Shown here: positions 46,001-56,800 of the stretch, piece by piece | Layout of the letters: each line of letters begins with the position of its first letter | Position numbering within the stretch: the first letter of the stretch is position 1 | DNA from: Micromussa lordhowensis | Taxonomy: Eukaryota; Cnidaria; Anthozoa; Scleractinia; Lobophylliidae | Length of the DNA: 64,000 nt | Direction of reading: 5' to 3' | NCBI GenBank assembly: GCA_964020085.1 | Contig: OZ026596.1 | Location: 9,958,239 to 10,022,238 of the forward strand | Notes under the pieces: generated by a model | Seen by the model: the letters and a program-made list of their open reading frames with translations, nothing else | What the model was told of the DNA's origin: nothing | Database searches by the model: none | Program-made: the position numbers and the translations under genes

Positions 46001-47331
46001 CATGTTCATATCACAAATATTTTATCGCGTCATGTTTTATGTATATATTGTATCAGGTAGTTTTTTTTTTAAGTAAACCATATCTCACAATGTCTGATGT
46101 AAGAGAGTTTACTCGAAGCGGCGTTGTTTATTTAATGAGTATACAGCATTTTAGCAGCAACTAGAACGTTCTTCGGGGTTCTAAATACATCCGTGACTAT
46201 TTGAAAAATTAAGATAGAAAAGCAGAACGAAAGACTCGTCAGAGAAACAACATAGAAGAGAAGTTCACTAATTTTTCAAACCACAAATCGTGCTGTGTGT
46301 GGTTAACATAATTAACTTTTTTCACATTAGCATAGGATTGATTCATGTTTATCAATCATCTTTCAAACACTTAAATCAATTTAATTGGAACTTAATGCTT
46401 AAAATCTAGAAGTTGTTTTGTAGAACGTTCAGTTGTCATTCGTTGCCTGTATGTGGAAACCGTAGGCTATTGACCAGGGTTTTTTTCGCTCACAAAACAT
46501 AAGCCGCCTGGAACAGAAACCGTGAAAAGATTTTCCCTTTGCAGAAACATCGGTTTACTGGACGAAACAAAATAACCTGGTGAAGGTTTTAGACTTCAAA
46601 GCTGAGGAAACATCTTTCTTGTTGCAAATAACGATTCTTTCATCTGTTGCCGCTGAGATGTCAACGCCGTGTTTTGCTTTTCTATCAGGTAATTTCTGCG
46701 TCTGGTGTAAATGTACCGTTTTCATTCAGAATTTTCGTTTCCTGTGCATATTTTCCTCTGCATATTTTGATTTCCAGAGGCTTTTGACAACTTTTTCAAC
46801 GGAAAAAATAAATCTGCACTAGCTAAAATCTCTAATTTTCGTTCAAATCTTATAGTGCAGGAGCTTATCAAAAGTCTTAGTCTTAATGGCGACAGACTTG
46901 TACCAAGTAAGATATGAAAAAGTTCTTTTTACTTTTGCTTATGCTATCTTTTTTCGATTTTCCTGATACTGATTTTCTTTATTTTTCTGTAGATGGGTGT
47001 TTTTTCCTTAGGCTTTGTTTCTTAGCCGTTATATTACGTAATAGCAATTTACCAACAGTATATACCGGGCGATTACGCGAGCCTCGCCAGGCAAAACACC
47101 AACTTGATTTTTGACTGCACTTATGGCTCAAGAAACCCGATACAAACGATTAGCGATTTTTATTACGAAATATTTATTTACGACGTAAAAGACAAAACAA
47201 AAGTGCTGGGCCACGCCGCTAAGTTCGCTTCAAAAATAAAGCTCTTAAATCCGCCAGTTCCCGGTTCTTTGAACGAATGTCAATTTAAGATTTTGGAGCT
47301 AATTGGGAACACTGTTGACTGTAACAAATAA
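43066..47331 (+). CDS. Unrecognised four-exon gene
   Basis: Exons: 43066-43174 (ATG), 46545-46688, 46778-46906 and 47045-47331 (TAA), all phase 1 junctions, giving about 222 aa. The first exon is basic (KILRFFRREQR). Later exons contain VLDFKAEETSFLLQITIL, NLIVQELIKSLSLNGDRLVP and SDFYYEIFIYDVKDKTKVLG. No signal peptide or membrane segment is clear. I do not recognise the family. The acceptor of the last exon (TTACGTAATAG) was picked because it is the one that keeps the long open frame. Other AG sites upstream lead to stops. Intron 1 is 3.4 kb and holds no recognised element. The exon at 47371 may belong to the same gene. Confidence 0.5.
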
Positions 47332-47345
47332 CCCTTAGAGATAAT

Positions 47346-47921
47346 ATGTTTGTGCTTATGTTTGTTACAGAATCAGCATTACGTTCGAAAAAGGTGCGAA
47401 AGAGGAAAAAGAAGAAAGAATGTGACTCGCGGAGAGAGAACTACTATTTGGAAAACAATGAGTCTGCCAATAGAAGCCAAAGAGATATTACTACAATAGA
47501 AGAGACTTTTCCAACTGGAGATAACCTGGCCATAAATAAAAAATCTAACAGGGCCGTATCAATGGAAAGCTTAACATTGCGCGGCAGAGAGCGGGCTTGG
47601 TCACGAGTATCAACCATACATTCTGACGAATTTTGGGCGCGGCACTTTGACGGTCAAAATTCTGTTTCGTGGGAAATTTTCCGCGCAGCTTTTCTGGACG
47701 ACTACGGAGCCGTGATTCACGACTTTGCGCCAAAGAGAATCCACTGGATCTTGTCGATTGTACATACGGACATTTTCGCCGCAGCCGACAACATCCACAA
47801 ACTATATTACGATAAATTCTGCGGAAGATGCGAACATCCAGATTGCCTTTGGCTCAAAATCAAGGAATATGCCTCGGAGAGGATTTTTCGAGAGGGTGTT
47901 ATCGAATCTATGTTTGAATAG
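47346..47921 (+). CDS. Unrecognised open frame, possible last exon of the preceding gene or a separate gene
   Basis: The open frame runs from ATG 47346 to TAG at 47919-47921 (191 codons). A strong acceptor TTTGTTACAG ends at 47370, so the coding exon probably starts at 47371 in phase 1. A lysine/arginine cluster (KKVRKRKKKK) comes first, then a polar linker. A folded-looking C-terminal part follows (EFWARHFDGQNSVSWEIFR, FLDDYGAVIHD, IHWILSIVHTDIF, RCEHPDCLW). The pattern EFW-x3-F-x6-V-x-W-x2-FR resembles the EF-hand-like part of Cbl N-terminal modules, but this is a weak visual match. No good in-phase donor is visible in the upstream exon: T/GTAACA would create a stop and G/GTTCTT is weak. 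Confidence 0.5.
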   Translation: MFVLMFVTESALRSKKVRKRKKKKECDSRRENYYLENNESANRSQRDITTIEETFPTGDNLAINKKSNRAVSMESLTLRGRERAWSRVSTIHSDEFWARHFDGQNSVSWEIFRAAFLDDYGAVIHDFAPKRIHWILSIVHTDIFAAADNIHKLYYDKFCGRCEHPDCLWLKIKEYASERIFREGVIESMFE

Positions 47922-47931
47922 AATTTATTAG

Positions 47932-50448
47932 ACTAAACATTAGAAAAAGCACAACAGTGTACGTGTGATATCTGTATAGTGCCATTTATCAGATCAGTTA
48001 TCACCGAATCGTTTTTCCTTTGGGTTGTGTCACCTTTTACCCCTTAAAGGGCATGCAGTGTTTTAGATTTTAGGTTGTGGAAAATACGTAATCAAAACGA
48101 TTTTTAAATATATACTCTTTCTTTGTTATAAGAATGTTTTATAAGAACATCGAGGCTGGAATTTGCGAAAATGTTAAGAATATTCTAAGAATAAACCGAG
48201 GCTGAGATTTTAAAAAGAATATAATTTTTTGTGTTGAAAATTTGTAAAATACAATAAAATTATATGTTTTTAACTAAACTTGTAAAATTCTTCCTTTCTC
48301 TAAACGGCAAAACTAGCCAAAAGCAACAAAAACAGCATTATCCTTATGTTCGATGCTACTATCAAAACATTTCTGCAAGAAGTTATAAGTCTGTGACATG
48401 AGGCTTTAATGCCGGCCTGCAGGCTGGTTCAAAAGTTACTTTCGACACCATCCAGACATCAAATACCGATTAAAAAACAAAATGTTTTAAGCCTAAAATC
48501 GGCAAAAAAATAACAATATTCAGCCTCGACCAGAAAAAACATTCTTATGAAATAAAGAGTGTGTGTAACTTTATAAGAAATTCAGAGTAAAGGCAATTTT
48601 AAAATAAAGCTCTAAACTCATTATTAGTTTCAATGAAGAATTTTCCTTCTTAAGTTGTTCTGCTGACACAGATCACGGATTCAAACAGAAGAATCTACTT
48701 ATCTCCTCGTCTCATTTCATTTATGAACAGTAGAAGCTTTACAAAATATTACCATTACAATTAGAGATTAGAAACACGTTTTCGTTTGCTAAACTATTAA
48801 AAGGAAGCAAAGGGTGCTGCCTGTCAAGAAATCCGCTGAGAAGCCGACTTTGCCCAAATTGAACATTGACTGGGTTCCTGACATTGATATTTAATGCACG
48901 GACTATGATTAATTTGCTCTCATGAGAATTAAACATGACCTCAAGTGAGGTTCGCTGCACGCACCTCTAATCAATAAAAACTCTGGGATTATCAGCGATC
49001 GATATAAATGAAAACCAACTTTGAACAATGAGGCTCTGTTACCCGCGGTAAAATATTTGTCGTTTGTAAAAAAAAAATTGGAGCTGTTGTGAATGGCATT
49101 TCAGGACTCATTGAAGAAGATCGGATACTTTGAAATTCTTCAAGGAGCTTGTAAAACTTTCAAAATGTTTAATATACATTTGGTCACGAAAAAAATAAAT
49201 CAATGATAGCTTGCCTGCATGATATTCACGCGTTTCTCTTGACTGAGTCCACCACTGACTGCACTTGATCTGTTAATATGAAGTGTGAGCCTGCGTCCTA
49301 TAGTTTGCGTTCTGATTGGTTCATCCGTGAACCTCAAAACAAGGGGCGTGTCATTTTCATGATTAAAAAAGTAAAAAATAATTATACGCTGACAAAAAAA
49401 AAATTATGAAAGATTTCTTTCAACCAACCCTTCAAATCCCAAGGTTTACCAGTAACCAATTTGAGTTTTTGCGGATATGGAGTTGTCTGTTTTTGATAAC
49501 TGTAGACAATTGGTCTCCAACCCAAGGCAGGTGGATCTTTTAATTAAAGGTGTCCATCAATAAAATAATTTTGGTGTTGAAGTATGGTTTTGTTTTACGG
49601 TTTCGCCGTACGTTAAACAAGGTTTGATGTTTTTCTTTTTTGCTTGATTTTTCTTTAGAATCTCTTCATTTGAATATTAATTGGCACAGACACATTTCTG
49701 TTGCGTCCTTGTCAAATTATGAACTGTGAAAGAATCGCGCCTATCTGATTATCCTGTGAAACACGAAAGTAATTCGTATTCCCGTTTAAACATTCAAACA
49801 CAATATGATAAGCTTTGAACAAAGAATCAGTAAAGCACCGACAATCGAAAGTGAAATTTAACAAATCCTAATAGAAAATTCAAAGTTGTCATTCGATTGT
49901 ATAAATATTGCAAATTGTCAGTCTTCGGCAGGTTGTTGCATCGGTTTACTAAAATGTTTGTTTGTATTTCATCTATGTACGTCAAGCCATCGCACACAGT
50001 AAATTGGCATCTAATTATACCTGATTGTATGGATAAAGTCAAGCACGTTTATTTAAGCTGTTTCGTTGGTGATGTTGTTGTAATCCTGGGCTCTCTTTAC
50101 TCCCACAGTTTGCTATATCCTCGCGTTGTTCATCTTCGCTACTGTCTTCTGCCTCAAACTAGTCTTCCAACACAGCCTTCAGATGGCGTGCCCTCGTGTC
50201 GCGTTCGTTTGAATTGTAATCAATAAGCCCGTCTAGCTACATGCATCAGTTTCCGGATTACCTATTAATAACTTAGTTCATTTGGATATAAAATGCCCCC
50301 GGTCAGTTATTTACAATGCAGAATTAACTTTATGCGAAAAAAAAACTTAGTCGACCGGATACTGCTGCTGTAAGTAAACTCCCTGGTACTTACCTGTGAC
50401 AGGTTGTCGTTTGGTTTCTTGAAAAAAGACTTACATACGATTGACGGA
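47932..50448. other. Intergenic, one MITE, no gene identified
   Basis: Apart from the element at 48113-48562, only short frames without motifs are present up to the GPCR start. Confidence 0.5.
48113..48562. mobile_element. MITE with CTCTTT...TTATAAGAATGTTTT inverted ends
   Basis: The left end CTCTTTCTTTGTTATAAGAA leads to TCGAGGCTG. The right end is its imperfect reverse complement (CAGCCTCGACC, then ATTCTTATGAAATAAAGAG). Internal copies of CCGAGGCTGA also occur. Confidence 0.6.
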
Positions 50449-51378
50449 ATGATGTCCAACTTCAGTGAAAATGGAAAAATATTTGAGGAACTGATTTGCT
50501 CGACAACTCAAGAGGACAAACCTTCAGTGATGTTCCTCTCAGCTTTTAACCTCCATCTATCTGTCATTGCTTCCATTGGTAATATTCTGATACTGATTGC
50601 CCTACAAAAGCCGACTACATTACATCCTCCATCAAAAGTTCTGCTGTGCTGTCTAGCTACATCCGATCTCTTTGTTGGCATCGTTCTCCAACCTCTAGTC
50701 TCCATTCTGTTCATTGCTGTTGCCAACGAAAATCGTGATCTTTGCGGCTCCATCTTGGGCATAAGCTTTCTTTTAGGTGTTGTTCTCTTTGGGGTCTCGT
50801 TAATGACATTAACTGCTGTCAGTGTGGAAAGGTTTCTTGCCATGTCGTTGGGGCTAAGATTTCGACAAGTCGTAACTTTCAGAAGAACCCTTGTGGTTGT
50901 AGTCTGTTTCTGGTTCATCAATGTTGCAGTCGCCGCGTTGTGTTTTTGGAACTACCTCGTCTTCCTGTGGTATGGCTGTATGTTGATATTAATATGTATA
51001 GTCACTTCCACTATCGCTTATACCAAGATCTACACCGACCTTTACCGTCAACAAACAAGAGTGCGAGATCTCTCTGTCCAGGTTCAAGACAACCAAACGG
51101 AGAGTCCACTGAACATTGCTCGATACAGAAACACCTTGTCTCGCTCGCTCTGGATACAAGTCACATTACTGGTTTGTTACATTCCGTATTGTGTGGTGAC
51201 AGCTTTAGCAACATTTACCGGTTTAACTCCGCCTCTGGTCTTGGGCTGGCGATTCACAACATCCGTTGTGTTCCTCAATTCATCTCTGAACCCGTTTCTT
51301 TACTGTTGGAAGATTGCCGAAGTGCGACAAGCGGTGAAAGATGTAATCAAACAACTCTGTTGTTACTGCTCAAGTTAG
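50449..51378 (+). CDS. Class A (rhodopsin-like) G protein-coupled receptor, intronless
   Basis: A single exon encodes 309 aa. The start ATG at 50449 gives a short extracellular N-terminus with an NFS glycosylation site. Seven hydrophobic segments follow in order: GNILILIALQ (TM1, N-x-x-I), LATSDLFVGIVLQPL (TM2, the usual LAxxD), VSLMTLTAVSVERFLAM (TM3), LVVVVCFWFI (TM4), WYGCMLILICIV (TM5), LWIQVTLLVCYIPYCVV (TM6), and VVFLNSSLNPFLYCWK (TM7, NPxxY). The E/DRY motif reads ERF. A cysteine at the start of TM3 (DLCGS) is present. The C-terminus is short and ends in clustered cysteines (LCCYC) that could be palmitoylated. Intronless receptors of this kind are numerous in cnidarians. The ligand cannot be predicted. 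Overlapping frames on both strands are shadows. Confidence 0.93.
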   Translation: MMSNFSENGKIFEELICSTTQEDKPSVMFLSAFNLHLSVIASIGNILILIALQKPTTLHPPSKVLLCCLATSDLFVGIVLQPLVSILFIAVANENRDLCGSILGISFLLGVVLFGVSLMTLTAVSVERFLAMSLGLRFRQVVTFRRTLVVVVCFWFINVAVAALCFWNYLVFLWYGCMLILICIVTSTIAYTKIYTDLYRQQTRVRDLSVQVQDNQTESPLNIARYRNTLSRSLWIQVTLLVCYIPYCVVTALATFTGLTPPLVLGWRFTTSVVFLNSSLNPFLYCWKIAEVRQAVKDVIKQLCCYCSS

Positions 51379-52434
51379 ATGCTGTAACAATGGACTCCGA
51401 CCTTAACCGAGGCTATTAAGTAAAGTTATGTGTACGTATGAGAATAAGTGTTTTTATAACTGATCCAGGCACGAATTGTCTCTGAAATTATACTATAAAA
51501 CAACAGCTGGTTATTGTATGACAGAGAGAATTTGGCTATCCCGAACAGAGCTGAAAATAATTCTTTATTGCGTGATATGTTTGAGATATATGGTGGCGAT
51601 AACCTTGGATTATTATTTTTTTCACAAAATATTTAATTACTTGTGACTGCTGTGCATGATGTGTATGCATTCGTTGTAGAATTAATGGTTATCTTAGAAC
51701 GTGTTTTTTTTTTCATAAAAAAGAAACTAAAGTATATGAAATGATAGAAATAATACTAACACTCTTGGGTAACCATGCTGATTTTCTCCATTTAGGAAAT
51801 AATAAATAAATGGAATAAAGAAATGCATATCAGCTTGCTTTAAGGTGTTCATTACGAAGCACAATTTATTCGAGAAATTATACATTAATGTGTGACAAGC
51901 ACCAAGAATCAATGGAACTTTGGACGGTGAAAAAAATGGTGTCTGTGAACAATACACTATGTGACAAACATTCTAATTCATGGCTTTCTAAAAGAAACGT
52001 AAGTTAGAGTTGACATTTTAAAATGGAAAGGGCGTTATCAATATAAATGCTAATAAGCAGATTATGGATGGGCGAAAATTGGCTTTTTCTGATGGGCCCT
52101 CTTCAAAGGGAAATTTTAAAGGACGCTAGTGATTAAGTTAGATAATGGAACTAGATTGACGAACAATTTTAATACTTATTAGTTTATGAACATTTTACCA
52201 ATAGGATGCGAGAGAACTTTCATAATGCATGGGGATAAATGAGCTGGAAAAGTTCCAGACACTGCCTTATGTTGTAGAGTTTTGAACTACTTGTTTTGAC
52301 GGACAAACATGTCAAAACATCAAGGAAAGGCCACTTTAAGAGATGGGCCATAATATGATGTTTATTAGAATTAAATGCCGAAATAAAGGTACCTGCTGGT
52401 TTAAGAACTCGTTTCAGAATCTCCGCCTGAAAAC
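51379..52434. other. Intergenic, no gene identified
   Basis: AT-rich, with no frames above about 76 codons and no recognised motif. Confidence 0.5.
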
Positions 52435-52588
52435 AGACCAATTTTGATATATTAAAATTCAGCCTAACACAGTAGACCTCAGCACGAGGCTCTGGGGAAT
52501 AAACCCCACAAATTCTGCGGTTATTACCCGAGCCTCGTACCGAGGTTGTATTGTTTTAGGCTGAATTTTAATATATCGAAATTGGTCT
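52435..52588. repeat. 154-bp foldback element
   Basis: AGACCAATTTTGATATATTA and the rest of the left arm (to GCCTAACAC) mirror the right arm (TTTTAGGCTGAATTTTAATA to ATTGGTCT). A second inner inverted pair, CAGCACGAGGCTC/GAGCCTCGTACC, lies within. Confidence 0.8.
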
Positions 52589-53007
52589 ATCTCTCACTCT
52601 TATCGTGCGCCTAGCCAAAACAACTCTGAAAGACAAAAGATATGAACGACCTCAAAGATGCCTGCCGAGAAAGATCTGATGGTGAATACATACAATGCGT
52701 ACATTTCGGTTGACTGCAAATCTTCAATGCAATGAGTCCTTAAATTAAAGGAGTTTCTTCACTTCAAATAGTTTCCTAAACATTTCGGATTCGTCTTTTC
52801 AACACATTCTTTGGTCTCTTTTGGTTAAGTGGCAGTTCTGTTCTACCTCCAAATTCTCAAGCCAAGATTTCGTTCAGTTTGTATCTATCCTTCGCTAATA
52901 GATCAGTGTTGTCACGAAACAAACAAACAAACCAAAAACAACCATCCACCGAAATATTTCAGAGAACTGAATTTGAACTTCTAATAACGAAAGTTTTAGA
53001 GAAACAT

Positions 53008-53264
53008 TTAAGAATAAAAAGTAGCGATATTAATACATGACGTTTCGGCGACGACATGTCACCATGAACAAATGTAAATAACTATTAGTTCAATGGCGTT
53101 ATATAACGTAAAGGAGGTGTGAAAATACATTAGAATAAAGTGGAGGCGGAGATAAACAAAAGAATCAACATAACGCCATTGAACTAATAGTTATTTACAT
53201 TTGATAATGGTGACATGTCGTCGCCGAAACGTCATGTATTAATATCGCTACTTTTTATTCTTAA
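53008..53264. mobile_element. 257-bp palindromic element with hammerhead-like motif on both arms
   Basis: The outer arm TTAAGAATAAAAAGTAGCGA (53008 onward) and about 95 bp beyond match the reverse complement of 53172-53264. The arms are separated by about 65 bp of unique sequence. The right arm has TACAT (53196-53200) pairing with ATGTA (53234-53238), TTGATAA in the core position, stem II GGTGAC/GTCGCC and GAAACGTC. It resembles a PLE end with an inverted stub and no internal coding. Confidence 0.75.
53196..53238 (+). ncRNA. Hammerhead-ribozyme-like motif (core altered)
   Basis: Stem I is 5 bp (TACAT/ATGTA), stem II 6 bp (GGTGAC/GTCGCC) with loop ATGTC, then GAAAC and GTC. The expected CTGANGA reads TTGATAA, so catalysis is unlikely in this copy. 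The inverted arm carries a more degraded version. Confidence 0.5.
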
Positions 53265-53423
53265 CTGAATTTGAAGACGTTTTTTGAAAGAAGTCGTCTT
53301 CCTACGCCGATTTAAATGCCACTGTATACTTTGTCATCATATTTGGGTTTATCTCGCATCTCAAAAAGAGCGTTTCTACCGATAACGTGCATTGGAAATT
53401 TGCTCCAATTTAACAATTTTCGT

Positions 53424-53540
53424 TTTTTATTTCGTATAGAACACGGACTGAGGTATGGAACGCAGAATAAGCATTACAGACTGGGTATAGAACACGGACT
53501 CAGGTTTAAAACGTGGACTTATCGACTGCAACCCTAAGTT
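53424..53540 (+). repeat. Short direct repeat unit GTATAGAACACGGACTSAGGT
   Basis: The unit occurs at about 53436 and 53485, with variants nearby (GGAACGCAGAATAAG, AAAACGTGGACTTA). It lies upstream of POLDIP2. Confidence 0.5.
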
Positions 53541-53875
53541 TTATACCCGGTTTTATACTGACCGATTGTAACCAATGTTTCGTTATACATGTATAAACGA
53601 GACCCAATCCTCTCGTATGCACGTGCTTTGCGATCAATTCATTTGCTTTTTCCCCTGCTGGAGGGAGGCCAACTACAGCTCAGTCACAAAATGTTGTTCC
53701 TAGAATTTTTGCTATTTTAACATACCAAACCTATAAATACATGAAAGGACTCTTTGAAAATGTTTACGGAAAAAATGTTTTCCTGACCATCTCTCGCCAG
53801 GGTCTCTCGGTCTTGCTTGGAAGATGCGTGTTCACATTTTACGGTGCAGCGGTTTCCCGTAGAAAGGAAAAAAAG

Positions 53876-56800
53876 ATGGCGAAGCTGCGTAACGTTTTGT
53901 GTGGTTTGCTCCAATCAAGACGGTATTACGCTCGGTAAGTTTGCAAATTCCTTCTTTATCGACCGTCCACCTCTTCTTTTTGTTACTCATTCACCGCTAC
54001 TCCTCCAGGTTGTCAGAGATTGGGCGTTTTCAAGAGCCAAAACCAGGCGTAAAATATGAACCAGGACAGGTACATGTGTTTCTTCTGTGATGAGCTTATA
54101 CTGAGTCTGTATAATCACTTTCGTCGTAAACTGTTTTGAATCCTACTTAGCTTGGTAGTGGTTACATGCTCTGGTAAACGAGGCAGTAAGAAAAGTAGAG
54201 TTCGGATATTTTTTAGACACTCTCTCGCCTCTCAAGGCATGCGTGACTCGGAGATTTGAAACATGTTACATGTACATGTACCTGTTACCTAACTCCTTGA
54301 GCCAGAGTGGCGCATGAGGCCTCAGATATGAAACATGTGAAACTGTATGTCACATGCACCCCTGCAAAGGTAACCAAATAAGAGCCAAGTATATTTAACG
54401 TTGTTATTGAACATTCTGTAAGGCCAAATGTGACCCACAGGGAGGGCTTGATGTACACAGCACAGGCAACCCAAAACTGGAAAACTGGAGAATCCATGAT
54501 CCTCTGGGCCAAAATGTGAATAGCATGATTCACAAACCCAACCCATGCCGATGCTCTCAGCTGTAAAATATTGTCATGCACCTAGTGGAAGAAGCTGACA
54601 TGGAAATCACTATGTTTGTCCATTTTTAAGAGAAGACATACATGAACACCAAAATCATAAAAAAAACTTTTAAGGTGTACATGTATATAGTTTTGGAGGA
54701 AGCGGTCAACTCAAAATTAGAGATGTCAAACATTTCAAGGCCCATAGCAATGGATTCTGCTCACCCTTAAAGCATTAAACTTGGTGAAATGACCAGTCTC
54801 ATTGCTATCTTTTATGTGGTGGTGTTTTGTTTATCGATAAGTTAAAATTTGAATCTTGTCCCAGTTTCCTGCGCAATTTTAGAACAGCCAATTATTCAGC
54901 ATACAAAGAGAAAGGCCTGTCAACTCCTTAAATGCATGCAGAAATAAAGACTTCAAAGTTCTTTTTGTGTCTGACATGTTACACTTGTTGTTTTTTTTTC
55001 TGTTCACAGCTTTTTCTTCACAGAATATTTGGTTATAGAGGAGTGATACTGTTTACTTGGACAGCAAGAGTGTATGATAGAGACAAAGAAACAAGAGAGA
55101 ATGAAAAGTGAGTCTAACACTGTTTAAGGTTACTGTATACCTTAAGCTGTGCCTCGCATCCAAGGGATGTAGCGTGTCTGGTTTAAACAGTAGAATCCTA
55201 TTATCAAATTAAAGCCAATAGAGCTGGCTATCAAATTATACCAAGAATTTTGAAATAAAATGAATTGTCAAATTGTTCAGGACCTCTAAATGCAAGCTTC
55301 CGAATCGTCTTTTGCAATGCAAAAGCAATGAGGTCTGTATCAAAACAAGGTCACCTCTGGCCTTGCTTCCATTCAAAGGCCAGGTCACTGAGCAGACAAC
55401 TGTAAAATGGTCCATTAAGTGTTTTAGCCAAGAATGCAGATAGTGACGTAGTGATTTTGGTGATTTTGCTTTCTATTTACACCTATGATGGCTACAACTT
55501 TTGTTTCACTAACAGATCCTTTGATGAGAATGGATCATACAATCCTGGGAAGGAGATAAAGGCAGAAACACAGACTTATTATCAGGGACTGATTGACAAC
55601 AGAGATTCTCCATTTGTTGTGAGTTTTCCACTCAGTAGTGGTGCCATGTGCAATCCCCTCCCCCCCTTAAAAAATAACACAACTGTCTGATTTCAAACTT
55701 TGAACATTTATTTCTCAAAGAATGGGTAGATTCCAACTACACAAGACATTCAATGTGAATAGTTTATTGAGGATGAATCCGTCAGCCATCTGATATAGAT
55801 GTATTTGTAACCCTAACACTAGTGGTGCCATGTGCAACTCCCTCCCCCCTTAAAAATAATGCTATTGTCAGATTTTGAAGTTTGAACATTTAAGACTGGT
55901 CAGTATTTTATTGTGCAGCAGTTTAAAAATAGATTTCTTTTCTATCTTTCAGAGAGCCCAACCAGAGATTGTGACATTCCTTGGATATGAAAGTGACAAT
56001 GCACTTTACTCTATACCAGGCAAGAAGTTTGATCTTAATATATCATTGATTGTCTCAAAAATTGTTCTAGTCACATGAGATGTAGATTGTACGATAAAAA
56101 GCCATCTACCTATCAAGTAGATTCCATGCCCTTGCACCTCTGTTTAGTAACTGATCACAGATGACGTCAAAATGTGGTAAAAATAAAAAAGTGCCATATG
56201 AGGCGATAGCTGATTGCATTATTGATGTTGTTATCACATTTTAACATCTTCTGTGATCTATCAGTGAACAGATGCATAGCCACATTGTACCTATAAAAAC
56301 AAAAACAATTAATAATGTCATTATACATGAGTTTGTCTTTCAATTGATCAATTAAGAACCTATCAAATTGCAATGATAATTCGACATGTTATATAAATCT
56401 CAAGTGAATACATCGTAAGACAAAAATAATCATGATAATACGCTGTATTATTATATATCTACTAAGATTAACAACAACAATCTTTGCCTCGGCAAGTTAG
56501 GTCTTGGATCTTTGATGTTTGTAATGTTACTCTCAGGTTTGTAAAGAGTGATACTCGTGTCAACTGCTGTTTGGCTAAGACAACAAGACAAGACAACTTT
56601 ATTACATTTTTGTAGAATACATTACTAACAGACCTGGCGCCGCAGGTAGCAAAAGCTAGTCGAGACGGGCCAGGAACAATAAAATAAATGAAATCTGCTA
56701 ATCTTAGTTTAAAAGGAACGTATTACAGGAAAAGCAAAAGCAAAGGAAGAAGTACTTAAGGGAGACTTGTATTGTATTATTTCATTAAGGCTACGTAGTT

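Noticed and set aside
50508..51419. Long overlapping frames on both strands of the GPCR
   Set aside because: Shadows of the receptor reading frame; no independent motifs.
53741..53875. Upstream in-frame extension of POLDIP2
   Set aside because: Possible, but the segment before ATG 53876 does not look like a presequence, and the shorter start gives a typical mitochondrial N-terminus.
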